DNA from: MADRE3 sp963718195 | Lineage (GTDB): Bacteria > Desulfobacterota > Desulfobulbia > Desulfobulbales > Desulfocapsaceae | Reading direction: 5' to 3' | NCBI GenBank assembly: GCA_963718195.1 | Contig: CAVQYQ010000006.1 | Location: 496,001 to 560,000, forward strand | Length of the DNA: 64,000 nt | Part shown: piece by piece, positions 25,773-34,619 of the stretch | Numbering within the stretch: the first letter of the stretch is position 1 | How the letters are laid out: every line of letters starts with the position of its first letter | The notes under the pieces: generated by a model | Told to the model about the DNA's origin: nothing | The model's database searches: none | The model's input: only the letters and a program-made list of their open reading frames with translations | Made by a program: the position numbers and the translations under genes

Positions 25773-26629
25773 GATTATCCTACTATCCTGGCTGCTCGTT
25801 ACACGGTACGGCCCTTGATTATGACCACTCTGTTAAGGATGTCTGCAGCAGGCTTGGTATCGAGCTTGTTGAGATTCCCGACTGGAACTGTTGCGGAGCG
25901 TCATCGGCTCATATGACCAATCACGAGGTGGGTGTCCGACTGCCCATGAGAAACCTGCTGCTCGCTGCCGAGCTGGGAAATGATATCCTGGTTCCCTGTG
26001 CTGCATGTTTTCAGCGCCTGAAGGCTGCAGATAAAATAGTGCGGGAAAATCCTCAGCACTGGGACCTCGAGCAATATGATCCGGGGTTTGAAATTATCCA
26101 CATAAGCTCATTGCTGGCACAACAATCAATTGCTGAACAGATAGCTGGAACAACCAGCTCACGTTTAAAAGGGATGAAAATCGCCTGCTATTATGGATGT
26201 CTTTCTCTGCGCAATCCTAAAGTTACCGATGTGAAAGACTACGAACAGCCTCTCTCGCTTGAGACAATCGTTACTGCAGTTGGCGCATCGGCGGTTTCCT
26301 GGTCTCATCGGACTGAGTGCTGCTCGGGGAGTTTGACCATGGCCCGGCCCGATATTGCCCAGAAGCTTGTCGGCGATATTGTCAATGCAGCGAGGCGGGG
26401 CGGCGCGGAGGCAATGGTCACCGATTGCCCCATGTGCCAGGCCAATGTTGAAAGTCGGCAACTCGATCTTGATGGAGATGACCACCTTCCCGTATTCTTT
26501 GCAACAGAGTTGATACTCGCTGCGATGAGCGGGGAGTATCCTGCCAAGCAGCAGAAACTGCACCTTGTATCAGCGGAGGTTCTGAAACGGGTGATGACAT
26601 CTCCTGAGCAAAGGGAGGAAACGGTATGA
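25769..26629 (+). CDS. hdrB: heterodisulfide reductase subunit B-like protein
   Basis: HdrB carries two CCG domains, which in methanogens bind the non-cubane 4Fe-4S clusters that reduce a heterodisulfide. Domain one has the CSLH start, CCGASSAHM and CAACF; domain two has CYYGC, CCSGSLTMAR and CPMCQANV. The second domain has CCS where most have CCG. The length of 286 residues is typical. In bacteria without coenzyme M the reaction partner differs; within MetVF-type complexes HdrB-like subunits probably link to folate reduction or another disulfide. It is coupled to hdrC and hdrA by four-base overlaps. Confidence 0.92.
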   Translation: MRLSYYPGCSLHGTALDYDHSVKDVCSRLGIELVEIPDWNCCGASSAHMTNHEVGVRLPMRNLLLAAELGNDILVPCAACFQRLKAADKIVRENPQHWDLEQYDPGFEIIHISSLLAQQSIAEQIAGTTSSRLKGMKIACYYGCLSLRNPKVTDVKDYEQPLSLETIVTAVGASAVSWSHRTECCSGSLTMARPDIAQKLVGDIVNAARRGGAEAMVTDCPMCQANVESRQLDLDGDDHLPVFFATELILAAMSGEYPAKQQKLHLVSAEVLKRVMTSPEQREETV

Positions 26630-29600
26630 CAGAGAATCCCCAGACTGGACTTGTAAAAAAACCGACCGGCGCGATCATGATCGTCGGTGGCGGTATCAGT
26701 GGTATGCAATCGGCGCTTGATCTGGCCAACTCAGGTTTTAAGGTGTACCTGGTTGAGAGTTCGCCGGCAATCGGCGGTAAGATGGCGCAGCTGGACAAGA
26801 CCTTTCCCACCAACGATTGTTCAATGTGTATCGTTTCGCCCAAGCTGGTTGAAGTTGGCAGGCACAGAAATATAGAACTGCTCACCCATAGTGAATTGAC
26901 AGGAGTCGACGGTGAGGATGGGAATTTCAGGGCAAAGATCGTGCAACATGCCCGTTATGTTGATGTCGACAAATGTACCGGCTGCGGGCTCTGCGAGATT
27001 GCCTGCCCGGTAACCTGTCTGTCATGGTTTCCCGAGCAGCCAGAGCCTGGTGAGAAAAAGAAAAAGCTTAAAGCCAAAGACAAGGTTGTAATCACCGGGC
27101 CCGGCAGGCCAGAGCCAAGCTCGCTGGTACCCTGGTCATTCAGCGTTGATGAAGAGAACTGTTCTAAATGCGGTCTCTGTTACCGGGCCTGTCTGCACGA
27201 TGCGGTCATCTGGCAGAAAAAGGAGATTGCCTCCATTGACCAGGATAAGTGCACGGGATGCGGAGCCTGCTTCGTTGCGTGCCCGGATCAATTTCAGGCA
27301 ATCAAAGTCAGCAATGCACCTGAGATTGATAAAAGCATCGGCGTTGCTATCCAGGCCCGCTCGGAGGCGATCATAAAGGAACGTGGCGGCCGGGAGAAGG
27401 ATAACTGCATCCGCTGTGGTCTCTGCGCCATGATGTGCACCAAGGTCATGCAGATTGGCGCGTTGAAAATGGTTGCAGATGGTATCGAGGCCGGCAGGGA
27501 TATCTGCCAGGTGTGTGGTGCCTGTGTTTCTGTCTGCCCGGTAAATTTCCTTGAACTTCCAGAGCTTACCAACAAGGAACCGCGACCACTCTATAACGAA
27601 TTCAACGAGGGACTGGATACCAGAAAGCCGGTTAACATCTTTTATCCGCAAGCGGTTCCACGGGTGCCGGTTATCAGCGAAGACAGCTGTGTCCATCTGA
27701 ATACCGGTGCATGTGGCACCTGTAAAACCATATGTGGTGTCGGAGCCATTGACTACACGCACACTGAAAAAGAAAAAGAGATAGAGATCGGTTCCATCAT
27801 CTTTTCTCCGGGGATTGAAGTTTTCGATGCCGGGGAGCGCGGTGAGTTCGGCTATGGCATTCATAAAAATGTTGTTACCAGTATTGAGTTCGAACGGCTT
27901 CTCTCTGCCTCCGGGCCAACATCAGGAGCAGTCTTGAGACCTGGCGACAACAAGCACCCGAAAAAAATTGCCTGGATACAATGTGTTGGCTCCCGCGACA
28001 GTTCGTGTGACCGTGATTATTGCAGCTCGGTCTGCTGTATGTATGCGACCAAAGAGGCATTTATTGCCCGGGAGCATGACTCATCGATAGAACCGACAAT
28101 TTTCTATATAGATATGCGTTCGTTTGGCAAGAACTTTGACGGCTATATAACTCGGGCAAAGGATAACAACGTCCGCTATATCCGGGCTATGGTCAGCCGT
28201 ATTTTCGAAGACCCACAGACCGGTGATCTTGAACTGCGCTATGTGGACGATTCAGGAGAGCGAAAGTCAGAAATCTTTGAAATGGTGGTACTCTCGGTGG
28301 GAATTCAGGTACCAAAGAGCACAAAGCGTCTGGCTGACACCCTTGATATCGACATGGACGACTTTGGTTTTGCCGTAACTGATGGGTTTACTCCCTTGAA
28401 AACATCGAGGCCCGGTATCTTTGTCAGTGGTGCTTTCAATGGTCCCAAAGATATACCCGAGACGGTGAGCGAGGCGTCAGGGGCAGCGCAGGCTGCTTCC
28501 GTCAGCCTGGCATCTGCCCGCGGATCTCTTTTGACCGAGGAGGTACTTCCCCAGGAACAGATCCCCGAACCGGATGAGGAACTGAGGATTGGGGTATTTG
28601 TCTGTCATTGTGGTTCCAACATTGCCTCGGTGGTCAATGTTGCCGAGGTTGAGGAGTATGCAAAAACACTTCCTAATGTTGTCTATACCGATCGACCGCT
28701 CTATACCTGTTCACAGGATTCCCAGGAGAGCATGAAAGAAATCATCAATGAGCATCGGTTGAACCGAGTCGTGGTGGCGGCATGCTCCCCAAGTACGCAT
28801 GAACCTCTTTTCATGTCAACACTGCGTCAGGCGGGGATCAACAAGTATTTCTTTGATATGGCTAATATCCGTGACCACTGTAGCTGGGTACACCCCTCTG
28901 AACCGGAAAAAGCAACAGAAAAATCACGACGCCTGATGCGCATGGCCGTGGCCAACGCGGCTCAGGCTGAACCACTGACCGAGCTTGAATTTGATGTCGA
29001 TTCCAGCCTGCTGGTCATCGGCGGTGGCGTGGCCGGTATGAATGCAGCGCTTGAAGCTGCAGGGCAGGGCTTTGGTGTCTATCTGGTGGAGCAGCAGGAG
29101 GAACTTGGTGGTCAGCTACGGTTCCTTCAGCGAAGCTGGGATGGTCAGGATTTTATGCCCTATCTTGCTTCCTTGAAAGAACAGGTAATGAATAATGACC
29201 TGATCAGGGTAATGACGAGTTCAATGGTGGTGGACCAGGGCGGTTTTGTCGGTTCGTTTGAAACTGATGTTATGACACCCACAGGCGGCACCCGAAAGAT
29301 AAAACATGGGGCAACGCTCGTGGCGACCGGTACAAAAGAGTCCCGGCCCGATCTTTACGGCTTGAATGATCTCGATGATGTAATGACCCAGACTGATCTT
29401 GAGACGAAGATTGTCAACGATCCTGTTCAGGCGTCATCCTGGACGAGCGTGGTCATGCTTCAGTGTGCTGGGTCCCGGTGCAGCGAGCATCTTGACTACT
29501 GTTCGAGGATCTGCTGCAACCAGGCGATTAAAAACTCGCTGCGCCTCAAGGAGCTTAACCCGAGTATCCGTATCGATGTGCTCTACCGGGATATGCGCTG

Positions 29601-30279
29601 CTATGGACTCGGGGAGCTAGATTACCGCCGGGCGAGATTACAGGGGGTAAATTTTATACGGTTTGATCCAGAGAGCTCCGCACCCGAAATACATGTTGAT
29701 GATTCCATGATAAACGTCTCTGCCCTGGATCCCTCCATCCGCATGAAAGTCAGTTTGCAACCTGACATTCTGGTCCTTTCCACAGGTATCGTCCCCCATG
29801 ATACGGAGGAGCTTGCCTCCATGCTTCGTGTGCCCCGTAACGATAACGGTTTTTTCATTGAGGCCCACGCCAAACTGAGGCCGGTCGATCTGCCGAGTGA
29901 GGGATTGTTCATGGCAGGAACAGCGCATGGACCGAAAAATGTCAGTGAAACGATTGCCCAGGCCCAGGCTGCTGTTGCCCGGGCAGCAACGATATTGGCC
30001 CAAAACAAACTGAAATTAACAGGTGTTTATTCCACCGTCGAACCAGAAAACTGTGCAGTTTGCCTGACCTGCGTCAGGGCCTGCCCGTATAATGTACCGA
30101 TTATTAACGAGCAGCATACCGCTTATATCAATCCTGCACTCTGCCAGGGATGTGGGATTTGTGTTGCGGAATGCCCGGCTAAGACAATAACCCTTGGCAG
30201 ATTTGAGGATAAGAACATCGCTGCCAAGCTGCAATCCTATACTGAAGCAGAGTATGCAAACGCAAAAGGAGGAAAATGA
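26626..30279 (+). CDS. hdrA: very large HdrA-type electron-bifurcating flavoprotein
   Basis: At 1217 residues this is much longer than classical HdrA (about 650) and contains two HdrA-like FAD halves. The first FAD motif is GGGISGMQ at residues 21-28, the second GGGVAGMN near 810. The first half carries five ferredoxin motifs at Cys117-127, 179-189, 209-219, 261-271 and 294-304, plus HdrA-type cysteines (CVGSRDSSC, CSSVCCMYA). A middle segment with VFVCHCGSN links to the second half, and two more motifs (CAVCLTCVRACP, CQGCGICVAECP) end the protein. It would be the site of flavin-based bifurcation between NADH or H2-derived electrons, ferredoxin and methylene-THF. It overlaps hdrB, and its stop overlaps the mvhD start. 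Confidence 0.93.
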   Translation: MTENPQTGLVKKPTGAIMIVGGGISGMQSALDLANSGFKVYLVESSPAIGGKMAQLDKTFPTNDCSMCIVSPKLVEVGRHRNIELLTHSELTGVDGEDGNFRAKIVQHARYVDVDKCTGCGLCEIACPVTCLSWFPEQPEPGEKKKKLKAKDKVVITGPGRPEPSSLVPWSFSVDEENCSKCGLCYRACLHDAVIWQKKEIASIDQDKCTGCGACFVACPDQFQAIKVSNAPEIDKSIGVAIQARSEAIIKERGGREKDNCIRCGLCAMMCTKVMQIGALKMVADGIEAGRDICQVCGACVSVCPVNFLELPELTNKEPRPLYNEFNEGLDTRKPVNIFYPQAVPRVPVISEDSCVHLNTGACGTCKTICGVGAIDYTHTEKEKEIEIGSIIFSPGIEVFDAGERGEFGYGIHKNVVTSIEFERLLSASGPTSGAVLRPGDNKHPKKIAWIQCVGSRDSSCDRDYCSSVCCMYATKEAFIAREHDSSIEPTIFYIDMRSFGKNFDGYITRAKDNNVRYIRAMVSRIFEDPQTGDLELRYVDDSGERKSEIFEMVVLSVGIQVPKSTKRLADTLDIDMDDFGFAVTDGFTPLKTSRPGIFVSGAFNGPKDIPETVSEASGAAQAASVSLASARGSLLTEEVLPQEQIPEPDEELRIGVFVCHCGSNIASVVNVAEVEEYAKTLPNVVYTDRPLYTCSQDSQESMKEIINEHRLNRVVVAACSPSTHEPLFMSTLRQAGINKYFFDMANIRDHCSWVHPSEPEKATEKSRRLMRMAVANAAQAEPLTELEFDVDSSLLVIGGGVAGMNAALEAAGQGFGVYLVEQQEELGGQLRFLQRSWDGQDFMPYLASLKEQVMNNDLIRVMTSSMVVDQGGFVGSFETDVMTPTGGTRKIKHGATLVATGTKESRPDLYGLNDLDDVMTQTDLETKIVNDPVQASSWTSVVMLQCAGSRCSEHLDYCSRICCNQAIKNSLRLKELNPSIRIDVLYRDMRCYGLGELDYRRARLQGVNFIRFDPESSAPEIHVDDSMINVSALDPSIRMKVSLQPDILVLSTGIVPHDTEELASMLRVPRNDNGFFIEAHAKLRPVDLPSEGLFMAGTAHGPKNVSETIAQAQAAVARAATILAQNKLKLTGVYSTVEPENCAVCLTCVRACPYNVPIINEQHTAYINPALCQGCGICVAECPAKTITLGRFEDKNIAAKLQSYTEAEYANAKGGK

Positions 30280-30734
30280 TGGAGGACTTTGCCCCCAGTG
30301 TCATTGTTTTTGCATGTCGCCACTGAGCGTATACCGCTGCGGACCTGGCAGGTTCGGAAAGACGTTCATACCCTCCTGAGACCAGTATTGTGATGTTGCC
30401 GTGTACGGGAAGGATTGATGAGTCATTACTCCTGAAAGCGTTTGAGAATGGCGCAGACGGAGTGATGGTTATCGGTTGTCTGGAAGGGGATTGTCACTAT
30501 GTCAACGGCAATATTCGGGCCCGTGCCCGTGTGGAACGGGTGTACAATATTCTTGGTCAGATCAATATCGGTCCCGACCGGGTTCGCATGTACAATCTGA
30601 GTGCCGGCGAAGGAGCAAAATTCGCCGCTTTTGCCAACGAATTTGTTTCAACGATAGAAGAACTGGGGCCAAGCCCAATAAATGTGAGTCGCAAAGCGGA
30701 GCACCAGGAGTCTGCACAGGAGGTTGAAAGATGA
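30279..30734 (+). CDS. mvhD: MvhD-type hydrogenase iron-sulfur subunit, selenoprotein (TGA at 30324-30326 read as Sec)
   Basis: MvhD links hydrogenase or other redox modules to HdrA through a 2Fe-2S site. The frame opens at ATG 30276 or 30279 (the second has better spacing from AAAGGAGG) and reads MEDFAPSVIVFACRH, then TGA, then AYTAADLAGSERR, continuing without break to the stop at 30734. The TGA takes the place of the cysteine expected in the family motif, giving Cys13-x-x-Sec16. A 7-bp hairpin with a GGC loop follows at 30340-30356. Ordinary gene calling would start at a later codon near 30390 and lose 37 residues. VhuD and related delta subunits are known selenoproteins. Later cysteines LPCTG and GCLEGDCHY complete the domain; the stop overlaps metV by four bases. 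Confidence 0.9.
30340..30356 (+). promoter_or_regulatory. bacterial SECIS-type hairpin
   Basis: CGGACCT (30340-30346) pairs with AGGTTCG (30350-30356), one pair being G-U, around a three-base loop GGC that starts with G. The stem begins 13 bases after the TGA and the loop is about 20 bases from it, within the range known for bacterial SECIS elements that recruit SelB. Confidence 0.75.
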
Positions 30735-31396
30735 TTACCGGAACGCCCAAACCCATTGAAGAACTATTGGAAATGGTGGAACCCTATGACAACATCATCG
30801 TGGCCGGCTGTTTTGGTTGTGTTACCGTGTGTCGGGTAGGGGGAGATAAGGAAGTCCAGATTCTTTCCTCGACCTTGCGGCTGGCGCGCGAGGCACAAGG
30901 TAAAAAAATCGAGATAAAAGAGGTCTGTCTCGAACGTCAGTGTGATCCTGAATATCTTGAACTGATGCGGCCGTATGTAGAGGACCATCAGGCAGTACTA
31001 TCAATTGCCTGCGGAGCGGGAATTCAGTTTCTGGCAGAAAAATTCACCATAACACCCGTTTTGCCAGGGATAAATACCGGTTTCCTGGGGGTAACGGAAC
31101 GGCAGGGTGAATGGGCGGAGCGTTGCCAGGGATGCGGCGACTGCGTTCTTCACTTGACCGGTGGGATATGCCCGGTGACCAGATGCGCAAAATCGATTTT
31201 CCATGGACCATGCGGGGGATCTGTTGACGGCAAATGTGAGGTGTCGAAGGATGTTCTATGTGGCTGGCAACTGATCATTGATCGCCTTAAAGCTTTGGAT
31301 CAGATGGATAATTATGGCAAAATCAAACCATACAAAGGCTGGGACAGCTCGCGTGATGGCGGCCCGCGCCGAATTATCAGGGAGGATATGATATAA
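30731..31396 (+). CDS. metV: MetV: zinc/iron-sulfur partner subunit of methylene-THF reductase
   Basis: This 221-residue protein matches the MTHFR C-terminal domain family (PF12225-like), which is MetV in acetogens. The N-terminal half has GCFGCVTVC and ECLER-type CLERQCDPEY cysteines, the C-terminal half CQGCGDCVLHLTGGICPVTRC, HGPCGGS and KCEV, fitting two or more metal clusters. MetV bridges MetF to the HdrA/MvhD electron module. Its start overlaps mvhD by four bases and its TAA overlaps the ATG of metF (TAATG). GGAGG lies ten bases before the metF start inside this gene. Confidence 0.9.
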   Translation: MITGTPKPIEELLEMVEPYDNIIVAGCFGCVTVCRVGGDKEVQILSSTLRLAREAQGKKIEIKEVCLERQCDPEYLELMRPYVEDHQAVLSIACGAGIQFLAEKFTITPVLPGINTGFLGVTERQGEWAERCQGCGDCVLHLTGGICPVTRCAKSIFHGPCGGSVDGKCEVSKDVLCGWQLIIDRLKALDQMDNYGKIKPYKGWDSSRDGGPRRIIREDMI

Positions 31397-32325
31397 TGAA
31401 ATCAGGAAGCAATCTCGAAAGGGTTCTCGCTGCCGGTCATTTCTCAGTTACCGCTGAATGCGGGCCTCCACGGGGGGCAGACCCCAACGTCGTTTTGGAG
31501 AAAGCTGCTTTTGTTAAAGGCAATGTAGATGCCTGCAATGTAACCGATAACCAGACATCAGTTGTCAGGATGAGCTCCCTTGCCGGCTGTCTGCTGGTTA
31601 GGGATGCCGGAGTGGAACCATTGATCCAGATGGTCGTACGTGATCGAAACCGTATTGCCCTGCAGTCCGACCTGCTGGGTGCTGCGGCTCTGGGCGTACG
31701 AAATCTGCTCTGTCTGTCGGGTGATCATCAGAAGTTCGGGGATGATCCGCAGGCAAAAAACGTTTTCGATATCGACTCCATGCAACTCATTCATCTGGCC
31801 AAAACCATGCGTGATGATGGTGTTTTTCCCTCAGGCGATAAACTGGAGGGAGCCCCAAAATTTTATATCGGCTGCGCGGTGAATCCGTTTGCCGATCCCT
31901 ATGATATAAGAGTGCCACGGTTAAAATTGAAAATGGAGGCTGGAGCAGATTTTGTCCAGACACAATGTATCTATAATATGCCGAAATTCATCCGGTATAT
32001 GGAAGACGCCAAGAAACAGGGGCTGCATGAAAAAATAAAGATACTTGCCGGTGTAACCCCGCTTAAATCTGCAGGAATGGCCAAGTTCATGAATCGGATG
32101 GTCGCGGGCATAGATATCCCTGATGATGTCATCAAGAGAATCGCTGATGAACCAAAGGAAAAACAGGCTGCCAAAGGAATCGAGGTGTGCATTGAACAGA
32201 TTGGCGAGATAAAAGAGATGGAAGGTATTGCCGGTGTGCATGTGATGGCGATTGAGTGGGAAGAAAAACTGGCTGAGATAATCGGTGGAGCAGGGCTGTT
32301 GCCCCGTCCGGTAGTAGAGCAATAA
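31396..32325 (+). CDS. metF: methylenetetrahydrofolate reductase MetF
   Basis: MetF reduces 5,10-methylene-THF to 5-methyl-THF in the methyl branch of the Wood-Ljungdahl pathway. The 309-residue TIM barrel has the catalytic glutamate in TAECGPPRG, the folate region VTDNQTSVVRMSS, RDRNRIALQSDLLGAAALG, and LSGDHQ with the conserved aspartate. YNMPKF and TPLKSAGMAKF follow. Unlike the E. coli enzyme it sits in an operon with metV and an Hdr-MvhD module, so its electrons probably come through that complex. It is the second, more canonical, MetF of the operon, the first being at 22778. Confidence 0.94.
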   Translation: MKSGSNLERVLAAGHFSVTAECGPPRGADPNVVLEKAAFVKGNVDACNVTDNQTSVVRMSSLAGCLLVRDAGVEPLIQMVVRDRNRIALQSDLLGAAALGVRNLLCLSGDHQKFGDDPQAKNVFDIDSMQLIHLAKTMRDDGVFPSGDKLEGAPKFYIGCAVNPFADPYDIRVPRLKLKMEAGADFVQTQCIYNMPKFIRYMEDAKKQGLHEKIKILAGVTPLKSAGMAKFMNRMVAGIDIPDDVIKRIADEPKEKQAAKGIEVCIEQIGEIKEMEGIAGVHVMAIEWEEKLAEIIGGAGLLPRPVVEQ

Positions 32326-32369
32326 ATAACGGGAAAATGTGCAGCATCACTTTTTAATGGAGGAGAATG

Positions 32370-32756
32370 ATGACGGATAAAAAGCAAATTCTGTTAGTTG
32401 ATGATGATCCGGATTTTGTTGAAGCGGTTAAGGTGATAGTCGAGAGTGGCGGCTACGACGTAAGGGTTGCTTACGATGGACAGGAAGGGCTTGAGGCCGT
32501 TGCAGAACAGAAACCCGACCTGATCGTTCTTGATGTGATGATGCCGGTGATGAATGGACATGAAGCGTGCGCCAAATTGAAAGGTGACGAGGCAACCAAG
32601 GAGATCCCGATCATATTGCTTACCGCAGTTGCCGACCGGGTCACAACCAGCACCTATACCCACCGGGACATGCTCGAGAGTGAGGCTGAAGATTATATGC
32701 CAAAACCGGTAGAACCCCAGGAGCTGCTCGAGCGGATAAAGAGCTGGCTGCAGTGA
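32370..32756 (+). CDS. single-domain response regulator (CheY-like)
   Basis: The protein consists of one receiver domain of about 128 residues. The acidic pocket is VDDDPD, the phosphorylation site is the Asp of VLDVMMPVMNG (residue 56 counted from the upstream ATG at 32367), the switch Thr lies in LLTAVAD and the lysine in MPKPVEP. There is no output domain, so it works by protein contact or as a phosphate relay. GGAGG at 32359-32363 favours the ATG at 32370. It follows metF by 44 bases and is probably the last gene of that operon, a natural partner of the kinase at 23654. Confidence 0.9.
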   Translation: MTDKKQILLVDDDPDFVEAVKVIVESGGYDVRVAYDGQEGLEAVAEQKPDLIVLDVMMPVMNGHEACAKLKGDEATKEIPIILLTAVADRVTTSTYTHRDMLESEAEDYMPKPVEPQELLERIKSWLQ

Positions 32757-32844
32757 CAGGCTGTATCTGAGATGTTGTTTGAGCTGGCGTGATTTCCGCT
32801 CTGGTAGATCGTTGCGGTCGTCTAAATGATAAGGAAAAGGCAAT

Positions 32845-34326
32845 ATGGATACAGTGCGCATACTTATAGTCGACGACGAAAAAGTAATCCGAGAAGGTGT
32901 TTCCCGGGCCCTCTCGGGGAGAGGATATACAGTTGACAAGGCGGAAAGCGGGGAACGCGGTATTGAAATGATCAAGCAGAGCGGTTTTGACATCGTTCTG
33001 CTTGATTTGATGATGCCCGGTATTGATGGTTTTGGTGTCCTGGATTGGATCAAAGAGCATGAGCCGCATATCCAGGTCATTGTCGTAACCGGATTTGCCA
33101 CTGTCTCAAAAGCAGTTACAGCAATGAAACAGGGAGCATTTGATTTTGTCGGGAAGCCATTTACACCCGATTATATCCGTATCGTTGTTGAACGTGCCGT
33201 TGACAAGATAACCCTGAAGGCGGAAGCCGAAAAATTACGTGAGGAACGGAGTTTAAGCCTTGATACCATCCAGAAGGAGCAAAGCCGACTCAAAACAGTG
33301 TTTGGCTGTATGGTTGAAGCTGTGCTTATCACGGATCCGGAAGGGGTTGTTGTACTCCATAACCCTGCAGCTATCAAGCTCCTTGAAATCCAGACAGATC
33401 CGGTGGTCGGTAAACATTTTTCGGAATCACTCAGCGACACAGAGGCCTTGCAGATGATTGAGGAAGCAATGGACAAGGGTGTGGTTGTCACTCGGGAGTT
33501 CATACCGGGTTCGATTTCTCGCCGTTATCTAAGAGCCCACTGCTCTCCCGTCGTTTCGTCGTCAGGGCTCGTTCTTGGCTCGGTAACGACGTTTGAGGAT
33601 GTTTCTACCAACAAGGAAATTGACCGGATGAAGTCAGATTTTGTGGCGATGGTAGCCCATGAACTGAAATCACCATTGGCCTCGATAGAGCAGATGATCT
33701 ATGCGCTTCAGGTTGATTGCAAATATGAAGCATTTCAATCATGCAATAAACTTCATAGCCGGATGACCGTCAGGACGAAGGATCTGCTTCGTCTCATCGA
33801 CAACCTGCTCAACCTTTCAAAGCTTGAAAGCGGAACAGTTGTCTTTAACCTGGAGGCTACCCGAGGTCATGATATTATTAAAGATATCGTGGATGTTGCC
33901 TCGCCACAGGCAGAAGCAAAAAGCATTGATGTCAACTATCTCCCCTGTGAGCAGGAATGGTGGTTCAATGTGGATTATGATCATATCCGCACCGCTATTA
34001 TGAATATAGTTTCCAACGCTATTAAATACACGCCTGATCAGGGATCTGTTGAGATTAAGACGACCCTGTCAGGTGGCTTTGCCAACCTGATTTTCAGTGA
34101 TTCGGGAATTGGTATCAGCCGGGAAGACCTCCCTCATATTTTCGATCGTTTTTATCGGGTAAAGGGAAAGGCCACCCGTCATATAACCGGTTCGGGTCTT
34201 GGTCTTTCTCTGGTTAAAGAGGTCGTAGAGGCACATAAGGGATATATCGATGTCAAATCGAGCCCTGATCAGGGAACGACCTTCACGATGAGTTTCCCGA
34301 TCGTTGAACCAGCCGTGGCCGAATAA
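32845..34326 (+). CDS. receiver-PAS-histidine kinase hybrid
   Basis: The 493-residue protein starts with a receiver domain (Asp54 in VLLDLMMPGIDG, Lys in VGKPFTPDY), continues with a coiled coil and a PAS domain (about 140-255), then a HisKA region with His near 272 in VAHELKSPLAS and a HATPase domain (NIVSNAIKYTPDQG, FSDSGIGISRED, GSGLGLSLVKEV). No membrane segment is present. The order receiver-first suggests that it is controlled by phosphate from another kinase, perhaps the one at 23654, making a multi-step system with the receiver at 32370. It starts 88 bases after that gene. Confidence 0.92.
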   Translation: MDTVRILIVDDEKVIREGVSRALSGRGYTVDKAESGERGIEMIKQSGFDIVLLDLMMPGIDGFGVLDWIKEHEPHIQVIVVTGFATVSKAVTAMKQGAFDFVGKPFTPDYIRIVVERAVDKITLKAEAEKLREERSLSLDTIQKEQSRLKTVFGCMVEAVLITDPEGVVVLHNPAAIKLLEIQTDPVVGKHFSESLSDTEALQMIEEAMDKGVVVTREFIPGSISRRYLRAHCSPVVSSSGLVLGSVTTFEDVSTNKEIDRMKSDFVAMVAHELKSPLASIEQMIYALQVDCKYEAFQSCNKLHSRMTVRTKDLLRLIDNLLNLSKLESGTVVFNLEATRGHDIIKDIVDVASPQAEAKSIDVNYLPCEQEWWFNVDYDHIRTAIMNIVSNAIKYTPDQGSVEIKTTLSGGFANLIFSDSGIGISREDLPHIFDRFYRVKGKATRHITGSGLGLSLVKEVVEAHKGYIDVKSSPDQGTTFTMSFPIVEPAVAE

Positions 34327-34391
34327 CGCAACGATTCTTGTTGATTACAGACCTTGTAAGCCGTTATTCAATCAGCAGGGCCATAGCACGC

Positions 34392-34412
34392 AGGTGTCCC
34401 CCCACCTATTTT
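34392..34412 (+). terminator. weak terminator-like hairpin after the two-component genes
   Basis: AGGTG (34392-34396) pairs with CACCT (34403-34407) and is followed by ATTTTT. The stem is only five pairs, so it is a weak candidate for the end of the operon. The rest of the 34327-34619 gap shows no gene. Confidence 0.35.
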
Positions 34413-34619
34413 TCTATATTCCAGTTACTGGAAAACCGTCACGTCAAACCTTGCTGCTGTTCGATTTTCAGAGAAAAAGCGCTTGTTTGATTACTCTATT
34501 TCGGATACCTTCGTGATCGATAAGGCATGAGAAGGTGGGATTATATCGTCCCTGTTCCGCCTATTTTCTGAGGTGTAATCAGTTAATGTTCAGGAAGATA
34601 AAATATCTGGTAAAAGAAA

